64,000 nucleotides of DNA from assembly GCA_947446645.1 (NCBI GenBank), contig CANFHA010000012.1:62001-126000 (forward strand), read 5' to 3'. Of the stretch, positions 51,350 to 59,936 are shown piece after piece. The stretch is from Chitinophagaceae bacterium. GTDB lineage: Bacteria; Bacteroidota; Bacteroidia; Chitinophagales; Chitinophagaceae. The position numbers and the translations under genes were made by a program. Each line of letters opens with the position of its first letter. The stretch's first letter is position 1. Under the pieces are notes generated by a model. The model ran no database searches. It saw only the letters and a program-made list of their open reading frames with translations, and had not been told where the DNA came from.

Positions 51350-51928
51350 GTGTATCTTGCCGCTAAGTTCTGCACGGTGACCAACAACTCCCTACAAAAA
51401 GATAAGATTAGTATCCTCGCCGTCTCCGGCAGTTTGAGGTCGGGCTCGTCAAACGAGGCCGTTATCACCACAGCCGCTACGCTTGTAGCAGGCGAGGTTG
51501 ATGTTATCATTTATCGTGGGCTGGGTTCTTTACCGCATTTCGATGGCAGCGAGCTTCCTCCTTCAGAAGTAGCGGGGTTTCGCCGGTTACTTATGGAAGC
51601 TGATGGCGTGCTGATCTGCTCACCTGAATATGCTTTTGGTGTGCCCGGTTCATTGAAGAATGCGTTGGATTGGACCGTATCAACCGGCGAATTTGCAGGT
51701 AAGCCGGTAGCGCTCATTACGGCAGCAACTGGTGGAGATAAAGCGCATGCATCGCTGCGGCTTACGCTCACTGCGCTCTCTGCGCACGTAGTAGAAGATG
51801 CTACTTTGCTCATTCCTTTCGTGCGTTCTAAAATGAACGCAACCAATGAGATCAGCGATGGCGCTACCATTCAGGCAATAAAAAATATTATGGATACCTT
51901 TATCCAAACTATAAAAGATCAGAATTAA
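51350..51928 (+). CDS. NAD(P)H-dependent FMN reductase
   Basis: About 183-192 residues; two in-frame GTG codons (51350 and 51377) are possible starts and no ATG fits. Flavodoxin-like fold with the FMN phosphate loop SGSLRSGSSNEA and the SPEYAFGVPGSLKNALDWTVS segment characteristic of NADPH-dependent FMN/quinone reductases (ChrR/YieF group). Likely reduces FMN, quinones or azo compounds with NAD(P)H. The Sel1 protein gene follows 8 nt after the stop. Confidence 0.88.
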   Translation: MYLAAKFCTVTNNSLQKDKISILAVSGSLRSGSSNEAVITTAATLVAGEVDVIIYRGLGSLPHFDGSELPPSEVAGFRRLLMEADGVLICSPEYAFGVPGSLKNALDWTVSTGEFAGKPVALITAATGGDKAHASLRLTLTALSAHVVEDATLLIPFVRSKMNATNEISDGATIQAIKNIMDTFIQTIKDQN

Positions 51929-51936
51929 CAAGTGCT

Positions 51937-53298
51937 ATGAGGTATATTATCAGTTTTGCAATATTACTATGTCCTGTGTTTTGCTTTGCGCAGCAAAAAA
52001 AGCCGGCTCCGCCTTCAGACCAGGTAACCCGCGATAAGGCAAAAGCCGCCAAAGGTGACACTGCTGCCATGTTTCACATGGGTATGTATTATAGTTACGG
52101 CCAGGGCCTACCCCAGGATTTTACCAAGGCAAAAGTATGGTTGCAGAAAGCCGCAGATAAAGGACATGTAAATTCGATGCTTGAGCTCGGCGCAATATAT
52201 GCTGCCGGCAAAGGCGGAAAGAAAGAACCGGTAAAGGCAATGACGCTTTTTCGCAAAGCTGCAAAAAAAGGCGATGCTGAAGCGATGTATGATATAGGCA
52301 TGATGTATGAGGAAGGCAATGGCGTGACCAAAGACATGGCGGAAGCGCTGAAGAATTACAAAGAGGCCGCAGAAAAGGGACACCTGGAGGCAATGAATGC
52401 AGTGGCATTGTGTTACGTAAAAGGCATAGGTGTTACGCGCGATGTGCAGGTGGCCCGCCAGTGGCTGGAAAAAGCTGCAGAAAAGGGAGACATTGCTGCA
52501 ACAGTTGACATAGCATTTTTCTACCGCTCGCCTGATCTTGGTAACGACTGTAAGAAAGCCGTAAGTTGGTTTATGAAGGCAAAAGAAATGGGCGATACAT
52601 CTGCTCTGGGTGCTGTAGGTGAAATAGCTATGGAGAACAAATGCACCGACCTGGACCTGAAAATGGTAGCGCAGTGGGTGCGGAAATATGCCGATGCGGG
52701 CGATGGCGATGCCTGCTACCTGCTGGCCGGCTTTTATACCGAGGGCGTAGGCGTAGAGCATAACTATACCAAGGCAATGAATCTGCTGATGAAGGATGGC
52801 GAGATCCTGATCAATAAACACGCTAAAGAGAATGAGGCAATAGAAGAGCTCTTCTCACTCTATGACTCTGGCAAGCTGAGCGCTGAAGAAATGACCACAC
52901 TGCTCAAGTGGCTGGAAGAGGCTGCAGATAAAACGAACGATGGAGACTTGATGGCAGGCATTGGTTACATCTACACCAATAAGGAGAATGCTACAAAGAA
53001 GGACTATACAAAAGCAATGGCATGGTCTGCAAAGTCGGCAGATAAAGGCAACCCTACGGGTTTTTATAATATAGGCTACCTCTATGCCAATGGCCTTGGT
53101 GTAATGAAGGATGATAAGAAGGGTTTTGAATGGGTAATGAAAGCTGCTGCAAAGGGTGATCGGGTAGCCATGCAGACCATTAGCGAATTTTACGAAAAAG
53201 GACTAGGAGTACCTCACAATCACCAGGCTGCTGTGGAGTGGAAAGCCAAGGCTAAGGCCGGGCTCAAAGAAGATGAGCAGAAGGGTATGAAGGAGTAA
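51937..53298 (+). CDS. Exported Sel1-repeat protein
   Basis: 453 residues: signal peptide (1-18, ending CFAQ) and about ten Sel1-like repeats, e.g. AAMFHMGMYYSYGQGLPQDF, EAMYDIGMMYEEGNGVTKD and GFYNIGYLYANGLGV, with conserved A-x-G-x-G patterns. Sel1 proteins act as adaptor scaffolds for signalling or protein quality control. Probably periplasmic. Starts 8 nt after the FMN reductase gene and is followed 37 nt later by a thioredoxin gene, suggesting one transcript. Confidence 0.9.
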   Translation: MRYIISFAILLCPVFCFAQQKKPAPPSDQVTRDKAKAAKGDTAAMFHMGMYYSYGQGLPQDFTKAKVWLQKAADKGHVNSMLELGAIYAAGKGGKKEPVKAMTLFRKAAKKGDAEAMYDIGMMYEEGNGVTKDMAEALKNYKEAAEKGHLEAMNAVALCYVKGIGVTRDVQVARQWLEKAAEKGDIAATVDIAFFYRSPDLGNDCKKAVSWFMKAKEMGDTSALGAVGEIAMENKCTDLDLKMVAQWVRKYADAGDGDACYLLAGFYTEGVGVEHNYTKAMNLLMKDGEILINKHAKENEAIEELFSLYDSGKLSAEEMTTLLKWLEEAADKTNDGDLMAGIGYIYTNKENATKKDYTKAMAWSAKSADKGNPTGFYNIGYLYANGLGVMKDDKKGFEWVMKAAAKGDRVAMQTISEFYEKGLGVPHNHQAAVEWKAKAKAGLKEDEQKGMKE

Positions 53299-53334
53299 GT
53301 TGGTTATTTATCATCGATCACAAACCTTTTTCAA

Positions 53335-53841
53335 ATGTTCAAAAGGATTTTTGTTGCGCTGCTGTTCATAGTTAATCATGTTCACGTTTACGGGCAGGAA
53401 TCTCAGAAGCCGGCTGCAGACACCGTTAAAATATACAACCCCAAAGCAGATGCCGCTGATGATATTCGAAAAGCGGTAAAGCTCGCGGCCAAAGAAAACA
53501 AACATGTATTACTGCAGGTAGGCGGCAACTGGTGTGTGTGGTGCCGTAGATTTAATGCGCTGGTAACAACGGATACCGGCCTGAACAGAATTATGTACGA
53601 CAACTATGTAGTCGTACATGTAAACTACAGCCCCGAAAACCATAATGATAAAGTATTGGCTGATCTTGAATACCCGCAGCGTTTTGGCTTCCCTGTTTTT
53701 GTAGTGCTTGATGGCAAGGGCAGGCGCATTCACACGCAAAACTCCGGATACCTGGAAGAGGGGAAGGGTCATAGTAAAGAAAAGGTTGCAGAGTTTTTAA
53801 ACCAGTGGTCGCCCAAGGCCTTGGATCCTGCCACGTATTAA
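53335..53841 (+). CDS. Exported thioredoxin-family protein
   Basis: 168 residues: signal peptide (1-20) and a thioredoxin-like fold with active site GNWCVWCRRF (Cys67, Cys70), then the cis-Pro region FGFPVFVVLDGKG. The Trp-Cys-Val-Trp-Cys motif is intact, in contrast to the Cys-less paralogue at 45233. Likely periplasmic reductase or oxidase. Located behind the Sel1 protein gene with a short gap. Confidence 0.9.
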   Translation: MFKRIFVALLFIVNHVHVYGQESQKPAADTVKIYNPKADAADDIRKAVKLAAKENKHVLLQVGGNWCVWCRRFNALVTTDTGLNRIMYDNYVVVHVNYSPENHNDKVLADLEYPQRFGFPVFVVLDGKGRRIHTQNSGYLEEGKGHSKEKVAEFLNQWSPKALDPATY

Positions 53842-54015
53842 ACAAAAAAGTGACATTCTGCACTGTACTCTATCTTTTACTTTAAACAGCGATTTTAGCT
53901 TACTCTCGTTGCTGTTCACAATATTTTTAATGAATATATTGAAAGTCCGTGCTATGATGCGCACTTTCACATTCTTATGCAAATACGTATCTTAGTATAC
54001 TCAACAAGCAAGTAA

Positions 54016-56286
54016 ATGGCACAATTGATCAGGAAGGAAGATGCACTGGAATACCACGAAAAAGGCAGGCCAGGGAAGATAGAAGTGGTACCCACCAAGG
54101 ATACTAAAACTCAGCGCGATCTTGCGTTAGCCTACTCGCCCGGCGTTGCCGAGCCATGTATGGAGATACACGCAAATCCGGAAGATGTATACCGCTATAC
54201 TGCAAAAGGAAACCTGGTAGCTGTTATTAGCAATGGCACAGCAGTGCTTGGTCTTGGTGATATCGGACCACTGGCATCTAAGCCGGTCATGGAGGGGAAG
54301 GGCCTTCTGTTCAAAATATATGCGGACATAGATGTGTTCGACATAGAGCTTAATGTGCGCGATATAGATGATTTTGTAAAAGTAGTTAAGGCCCTGGAGC
54401 CCACATTTGGCGGCATAAACCTGGAAGACATAAAAGCACCCGAATGCTTTGAAATAGAGACAAGGCTCAAAAAGGAATTGAGCATACCCATAATGCATGA
54501 TGATCAGCATGGTACCGCCATTATCAGCGGGGCTGCATTGCTGAATGCTATAGACATCGTAAAGAAAAAACTGGAGGATGTAAAGATCGTGATCAGCGGA
54601 GCCGGTGCGTCAGCAATTAGTTGCTGCAAAATATACCTTGCGCTAGGTGCTCGTGTAGAGAATATGTACATGTTCGACAGTAAGGGCCTGATAACGAAAA
54701 GCCGTACTGATCTTGACGAGCATAAGCAACAGTTCGCGCACGACTGCGCCGATATGAGCCTCGCCGACGCCATGAAAGATGCCGATGTATTCATTGGCCT
54801 CTCCAAGGGTAACATCGTATCGCAGGATATGGTGAAAGCCATGGCTGCCAGGCCTATAGTCTTTGCATTGGCTAATCCCAATCCGGAGATAACCTACGAC
54901 GATGCACTTGCCGCCCGTCCCGATGTGGTTATGGCTACAGGCCGCAGCGACTACCCCAACCAGGTTAACAATGTGCTTGGCTTCCCCTACATCTTCCGCG
55001 GCGCGCTGGATGTGCGTGCAGGCAGTATAAACGAAGAAATGAAACTGGCGGCAGTAAAGGCTTTGGCGGCGCTTGCTAAGGAGCCTGTGCCTGATATAGT
55101 AAATGTTGCTTACAACAATACTACACTCGTCTACGGGCCTACCTATATCATTCCTAAGCCCATGGACCCGCGGTTACTCGTACGGGTGTCTACTGCTGTC
55201 GCTAGGGCTGCAATGGATAGTGGCGTAGCTAAAAAGCCAATAACAGATTGGGATGCTTATGAAAGTGAGCTCTACCGCCGCCTGGGCTCCGACGATAACC
55301 TGCTGAAATACATCATCAACAAAGCAAAGCAGGACCCTAAACGTGTGGTGTTTGCCGAAGCAGAAAATATTAAAATACTCAAGGCAGCCCAGATAGCTAA
55401 AGACGAAGGCATAGCCATTCCCATCCTGCTTGGCAACAAGGAGCTGATCCAAAGCATGATTGCCGAGAACGGCCTGCATTTGGAGGGGGTGGAGATTATC
55501 GACCCTAAGAGCGACGAAACTGAGGAAAAGCGCAACGCCTATGGAGAGCTATTCTTTGAAAAGCGCAAGCGTCGCGGCTACAACCTGTACGAAGCCAGGA
55601 AGGCTATGCGCCATAAAACATACTATGGATGCATGATGGTAAACGGCGGTGAGGCCGATGCAGTAGTTTCAGGGCTCACCCGTAAGTACCCGGACACCAT
55701 AAGGCCCGCGCTGGAGATAATTGGAATGGAAAGTGGAGCAAATCGTGTTGCAGGTATGTACATCATGCTCTCCAAAAAAGGTCCGCTCTTCTTTGCCGAT
55801 ACCACGCTCAATTTCAATCCGACTGAGGACGAGCTGATTGATATAACCATGCTTACTGCCCGGGCAGTAAACAATTTCAATATCAAGCCGCGGATCGCCA
55901 TGTTGTCATACTCTAATTTTGGCAGCAACCTGGCTCCCGAGGCTACGTTGGTGCGCAATGCTACCGCAAGGATAAAAGAGGCCAACCCGGATATGATAAT
56001 AGATGGGGAAATGCAGCCCGGCGTTGCTTTCAATAAGGAACTACTTAAAGAAAATTATCCATTCTCAGATCTCGTGAATGAGTCGCCAAATGTGCTCATT
56101 TTTCCGAATCTATCGGCAGGCAACATTGCCTATCACCTGCTGCAGGAGGTAGGTGGGGCTGAGGCCGTAGGCCCCATACTGCTCGGCTTGCGCAAACCGG
56201 TTTACGTGCTTCAACTAGGTAGTTCTGTCAGGCAGATCGTCAATATTATTGCCCTGTCTGTTGTGGAAGCACAGGTGAAAGGGTAA
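54016..56286 (+). CDS. maeB: NADP-dependent malic enzyme with phosphotransacetylase-like domain (MaeB)
   Basis: 756 residues, the two-domain bacterial MaeB form. The N-terminal malic enzyme domain (about 1-430) has [40 protein letters not shown] and a Rossmann [10 protein letters not shown]. The C-terminal phosphotransacetylase-like domain (about 440-756) has [17 protein letters not shown] and ends [17 protein letters not shown]; in this family it regulates rather than catalyses, often responding to acetyl-CoA. Malate plus NADP gives pyruvate, CO2 and NADPH. Confidence 0.96.
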   Translation: MAQLIRKEDALEYHEKGRPGKIEVVPTKDTKTQRDLALAYSPGVAEPCMEIHANPEDVYRYTAKGNLVAVISNGTAVLGLGDIGPLASKPVMEGKGLLFKIYADIDVFDIELNVRDIDDFVKVVKALEPTFGGINLEDIKAPECFEIETRLKKELSIPIMHDDQHGTAIISGAALLNAIDIVKKKLEDVKIVISGAGASAISCCKIYLALGARVENMYMFDSKGLITKSRTDLDEHKQQFAHDCADMSLADAMKDADVFIGLSKGNIVSQDMVKAMAARPIVFALANPNPEITYDDALAARPDVVMATGRSDYPNQVNNVLGFPYIFRGALDVRAGSINEEMKLAAVKALAALAKEPVPDIVNVAYNNTTLVYGPTYIIPKPMDPRLLVRVSTAVARAAMDSGVAKKPITDWDAYESELYRRLGSDDNLLKYIINKAKQDPKRVVFAEAENIKILKAAQIAKDEGIAIPILLGNKELIQSMIAENGLHLEGVEIIDPKSDETEEKRNAYGELFFEKRKRRGYNLYEARKAMRHKTYYGCMMVNGGEADAVVSGLTRKYPDTIRPALEIIGMESGANRVAGMYIMLSKKGPLFFADTTLNFNPTEDELIDITMLTARAVNNFNIKPRIAMLSYSNFGSNLAPEATLVRNATARIKEANPDMIIDGEMQPGVAFNKELLKENYPFSDLVNESPNVLIFPNLSAGNIAYHLLQEVGGAEAVGPILLGLRKPVYVLQLGSSVRQIVNIIALSVVEAQVKG

Positions 56287-56321
56287 AAGGGTTGCATTGT
56301 GGCGGCTCCAAAAGACAATAC

Positions 56322-57089
56322 ATGTTCAAACATAAAGGAAAGGCGCGGACATTTGAGCATAATTTCAGGCTGGCAGCGTTTTTGTCGCTGGTGGCCGGGC
56401 TGGTAAATATTTGTGGGGTGCTCTCCCTTGGCGTGCTTACAACCAATGTTACCGGCCACTTTGCTTATTTTGCCGAAGGCATCGTTAAGGAAAAGCCGCT
56501 TTCGGGCATCGACTTCCTTGTCTACATTCTTGCTTTCCTGCTTGGTTCGTTTACCTCGGGTTTGCTTACTGAGTACTTCATTAAGAAGGGTAGCAATGCC
56601 CCGCATAATGCCGCAATGTTCCTGGAAATATTGCTGCTTTCTGTGCTGGGAGTTTGCGGAGACACGTTTCTGCACGATGGCGCGTCCGTGCCTCTGTTGG
56701 CCTGCATCCTGTTGTTCGCCATGGGCCTGCAGAATTCGTTGGTTAGTAAAATTTCGAATTCAGCTGTGCGTACCACTCACCTTACCGGCCTGTTCACAGA
56801 TCTCGGCATTGAGCTATCTCAGTTGTTTTTTTATAATGAGTCGGGTCAACGACAGAGGCTGCTCCGCAGCATAGGCCTTCGCGGCGGCATCATCGGTTTT
56901 TTCTTTTTAGGTTGCATATCCGGTGGGCTGCTGTTTATGAAAATAAAATTCGGCATCCTCATCATTGCCGCTTGCACACTGGTTATAGCCCTGGTCTATG
57001 ACAATTTCCGGCTTTGGTTCTACCGCACACGCAAGCGGCTGCACGCTCACGATTCGGAAAATACCACACCAATATCGGTTGATGACTGA
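56322..57089 (+). CDS. DUF1275 (YoaK-like) membrane protein
   Basis: 255 residues from the ATG at 56322 (an upstream ATG at 56292 would add ten residues). Six or so hydrophobic helices and the DUF1275 signatures: FLSLVAGLVNICGVLSLGVLTTNVTGH, LLFAMGLQNSLVSKISNSAVRTTHLTGLFTDLG. Function unknown across bacteria. It begins 35 nt after maeB and is probably on the same transcript. Confidence 0.9.
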   Translation: MFKHKGKARTFEHNFRLAAFLSLVAGLVNICGVLSLGVLTTNVTGHFAYFAEGIVKEKPLSGIDFLVYILAFLLGSFTSGLLTEYFIKKGSNAPHNAAMFLEILLLSVLGVCGDTFLHDGASVPLLACILLFAMGLQNSLVSKISNSAVRTTHLTGLFTDLGIELSQLFFYNESGQRQRLLRSIGLRGGIIGFFFLGCISGGLLFMKIKFGILIIAACTLVIALVYDNFRLWFYRTRKRLHAHDSENTTPISVDD

Positions 57090-57110
57090 AACCTTCCGGT
57101 CTTTGCCTTA

Positions 57111-57139
57111 TTGAATAAACTGCCAATACGGTACCTTTG
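57111..57139 (+). promoter_or_regulatory. Candidate promoter of the HI0933-type flavoprotein gene
   Basis: TTG (57111-57113), 18-nt spacer, TACCTTTG (57132-57139, exact -7). Leader to the ATG at 57186 would be about 40 nt. Confidence 0.5.
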
Positions 57140-57185
57140 ATCGATTAGGGATTTATTCATTCCCGCTAATTCCAGGTATTTCAAA

Positions 57186-58403
57186 ATGAAAATAGCCATC
57201 ATAGGCGCCGGTGCGTCAGGTTGCTTTGCTGCTGCCAACATTCCATTAAGTTCCGGGGTGGAAGTAGCCGTATATGAAAAAACAGGGAAAGCCCTGCAGA
57301 AAGTAAAAGCCTCCGGCGGTGGCAGGTGCAATACAACCCATGAATGTTTTGATATCCCTGAGCTCCTTACCCGCTATCCCCGTGGCAAGCAGCTGCTTAG
57401 GCGGTCCCTCTACCGGTTCGGCCCTCAGCAAACAATCGACTGGTTTGCACAACGCGGAGTACCACTCAAGACAGAGCCCGATGGACGAATGTTCCCCGTT
57501 ACAGATGATTCGCAAACTATAATGGACTGTATCTGGGAGCAGATGATGCGCAACAAAGTTCAGGTGTTCTATCATAAGTCGGTCGTTGCCATAGTTCCTG
57601 CTTCGGCACCCGGCAGTGGCTTCACCATTCATTTTGCAGATACATCAGTAGTCAGCGCAGATAAGATATTAATATCCGCGGGTGGTTTTCCTAAGCCGGA
57701 ACAATACCAATGGATTGAAAAACTAGGTCACTCCGTGCAGGCGCCTGTGCCGTCGCTGTTTACTTTTAATATACCGAAGCATCCCATTACGGACCTTATG
57801 GGCGTAAGTGTTCCTGATGTCACTATTAAGGTTGCCGGCACTAAGATCGTGCAGCATGGCCCTTTGCTGATAACCCACTGGGGTATGAGTGGCCCTGCCG
57901 TATTAAAAACCTCGGCAATAGCGGCCCGCGAGCTGGCAGACAGAAAGTACGAATTCCAGGTGGTCATCAACTGGCTGAATGACATTAATGATAAAGATTT
58001 GCGGAATACACTCGCGCAGCTCCGCCGCGATCAGGGCAAATTACAGGTGCACCACAAGAACCCTTTTGGACTGCCCAAAAGATTATGGGAGTACCAAATG
58101 TCGCAATGCGGCATAAAGGAAGAGACACGTTGGGGTGAGCTGCCGGCCACAGCTCAGAACAAACTGGTAGAATGCTTATTGAGAGACCTCTATACGGTAA
58201 AGGGAAAAACAACATTTAAGGAAGAGTTTGTAACCTGCGGTGGTGTAGACCTCAACGAGATAGATCCGCTGACCATGGAGAGCAGGAAAGTACCGGGTCT
58301 ATACTTTTCCGGCGAGATACTCGATGCCGACGGTATTACTGGTGGCTACAATTTTCAACATGCCTGGAGTAGTGGCTGGATAGCAGCACAAAGCATGCTG
58401 TAG
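57186..58403 (+). CDS. HI0933/BaiN-type flavoprotein
   Basis: 405 residues. FAD-binding GAGASG (7-12), the signature KVKASGGGRCNTTH, and C-terminal motifs CGGVDLNEIDP, GLYFSGEILDADGITGGYN and FQHAWSSGWIA identify the family (HI0933, aminoacetone-oxidase-like, BaiN/RdsA). Substrate not known. Not obviously in an operon: a promoter is visible upstream and dapB has its own -7 box. Confidence 0.92.
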   Translation: MKIAIIGAGASGCFAAANIPLSSGVEVAVYEKTGKALQKVKASGGGRCNTTHECFDIPELLTRYPRGKQLLRRSLYRFGPQQTIDWFAQRGVPLKTEPDGRMFPVTDDSQTIMDCIWEQMMRNKVQVFYHKSVVAIVPASAPGSGFTIHFADTSVVSADKILISAGGFPKPEQYQWIEKLGHSVQAPVPSLFTFNIPKHPITDLMGVSVPDVTIKVAGTKIVQHGPLLITHWGMSGPAVLKTSAIAARELADRKYEFQVVINWLNDINDKDLRNTLAQLRRDQGKLQVHHKNPFGLPKRLWEYQMSQCGIKEETRWGELPATAQNKLVECLLRDLYTVKGKTTFKEEFVTCGGVDLNEIDPLTMESRKVPGLYFSGEILDADGITGGYNFQHAWSSGWIAAQSML

Positions 58404-58447
58404 ATAATAATTATTTTCATCATACACACTTTTTGGTTTTCACTTTT

Positions 58448-58455
58448 TACTTTTG
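58448..58455 (+). promoter_or_regulatory. -7 box (TACTTTTG) of dapB
   Basis: Exact TAnnTTTG match ending seven bases before the dapB ATG; the transcript would have almost no leader. Confidence 0.42.
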
Positions 58456-58462
58456 ATTTGTT

Positions 58463-59182
58463 ATGAATATTGCACTGATCGGTTATGGGAAAATGGGCCA
58501 CGCTATAGAACAGGTGGCACAGGCTCGGGGTCACAATATTGTCCTCCGTATTTCCAGCACAAACATCGGGGAGATGACTTCGGAAAATCTGCAAAAGGCA
58601 GATGTGGCCATAGAATTTACCGGTCCCGAATCTGCAAAGCACAATGTATTGGCTGCACTTTCCGCCGGAATAAGCGTTGTCAGCGGCTCCACCGGCTGGA
58701 ATTCCGGTTTGCCAGATGCCGCGCAGCGGGCTAAAGACCATAATGTCGCCTTTCTTCACGCTTCAAATTTCAGCGTTGGCGTAAATATTTTCTTTGAGGT
58801 GAACAAAGCGCTCGCATCACTCATGAGCCGGCATATCGAATATGATGTGATCATAGAGGAAACACACCACACCCAGAAGAAGGATGCCCCCAGTGGCACC
58901 GCTATTACCATTGCCGAACAGATACTCGAAAATCTGGGCAGCAAAACGAAGTGGGCGCTCAACGATATTAATGAGTCTGATGCATTACCTATCCTTGCTT
59001 ACAGGGTAGAAAATGTGCCCGGCACCCACAAAGTCAGTTACTCTTCCCCGGTCGATAGTATCGAAATACTGCATACCGCCCACAATCGGGACGGCTTTGC
59101 GCTCGGTGCAGTGCTTGCGGCAGAGTTTCTTGCCGGCAAGCAGGGCGTTTACACCATGAAGGATGTACTGTTTACCGCATAG
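58463..59182 (+). CDS. dapB: 4-hydroxy-tetrahydrodipicolinate reductase
   Basis: 239 residues. NAD(P)H-binding MNIALIGYGKMGHAIEQ, catalytic EETHHTQKKDAPSGTAITIAE (HH and Lys of the active site) and the C-terminal AHNRDGFALGAVLAAEFL region are diagnostic. It reduces hydroxytetrahydrodipicolinate in lysine and diaminopimelate synthesis, feeding peptidoglycan. If the Pls/PosA-type synthetase uses lysine or a related amino acid, this pathway supplies it, though the genes are far apart. Confidence 0.95.
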   Translation: MNIALIGYGKMGHAIEQVAQARGHNIVLRISSTNIGEMTSENLQKADVAIEFTGPESAKHNVLAALSAGISVVSGSTGWNSGLPDAAQRAKDHNVAFLHASNFSVGVNIFFEVNKALASLMSRHIEYDVIIEETHHTQKKDAPSGTAITIAEQILENLGSKTKWALNDINESDALPILAYRVENVPGTHKVSYSSPVDSIEILHTAHNRDGFALGAVLAAEFLAGKQGVYTMKDVLFTA

Positions 59183-59227
59183 TCTCCCATTTTTGGTGCA
59201 GACCTGCTCATTTCCGGGGTCAATCGT

Positions 59228-59258
59228 TTTGTTTCAAAAGTAATTCAGAGTAGTTTTG
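59228..59258 (+). promoter_or_regulatory. Canonical Bacteroidota promoter (TTTG-N19-TAGTTTTG)
   Basis: TTTG (59228-59231), 19-nt spacer, TAGTTTTG (59251-59258): the best consensus match in the window, 20 nt upstream of the lipoprotein ATG. Confidence 0.75.
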
Positions 59259-59278
59259 ATTTACACAAATTCAAATCT

Positions 59279-59674
59279 ATGAAGTCACTTTGTTTATCCC
59301 TCCTCGCCATTATTGTTGCGGTTAGTTTTTATTCCTGCAAAAACGGCGAACTGGTCGGCAAAACCAAGGTGATTGAAGATAGTCTTATTACCATCTTCCC
59401 TACGTGGCAGTCCGCTAAGATAGGTTTGCATGATAACTACACTAATGTCACTGTAGTCATCGGCGACGCTACCTTTTATAAAGCCGCAGACGATGTTAAG
59501 AAAGCAAAGGCAATAGAGCTTGGTAAAATGATCCTCAGGGTTTGTGGTAAAGATAACACCTTGGAAACCGGTAGCCTCACGGTTACCGCAGATGTCATCA
59601 ACCAGTCAGAATCCCCTGCTGACGGCATTAAAGTTCCCATTGATATTGAGGGGTTAAGGAGATCCATGCAATAA
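59279..59674 (+). CDS. Hypothetical lipoprotein
   Basis: 131 residues with signal peptide II and a lipobox ending FYSC (Cys20). The mature part is a compact mixed-charge domain (VIEDSLITIFPTWQSAKIG, NVTVVIGDATFY, KAIELGKMILRVCGKDNTLE) with no recognised family. Likely anchored to the inner or outer membrane. It has its own canonical promoter and is followed by a 263-nt gap before the T9SS surface protein. Confidence 0.7.
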   Translation: MKSLCLSLLAIIVAVSFYSCKNGELVGKTKVIEDSLITIFPTWQSAKIGLHDNYTNVTVVIGDATFYKAADDVKKAKAIELGKMILRVCGKDNTLETGSLTVTADVINQSESPADGIKVPIDIEGLRRSMQ

Positions 59675-59849
59675 GCACTGAGGATTTATTTTAATGATCA
59701 CCCAAGATTTACCCCTTTTTTTACGTCTATATAAATGGGTGGTAATATTTACTGGAAAACCTGTATTTTTCGGAGAGATTTCATTATATAATTAAACAAA
59801 TTATATGTCGATTGCCATTAGCGATATTTAAAAGTTGGGTTGAATTGAT

Positions 59850-59857
59850 TAAGTTTG
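59850..59857 (+). promoter_or_regulatory. -7 box (TAAGTTTG) upstream of the large T9SS protein
   Basis: Exact TAnnTTTG match; the 5' leader would be about 75 nt. No TTTG at the right distance upstream, so the -33 element is uncertain. Confidence 0.35.
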
Positions 59858-59936
59858 CGAATTATTGTATTTGAAAAATCCCGAAAACCGTTATCGTTAT
59901 GCGGTAATGGTAATAAAAAATTAAAAAACGGATAAC

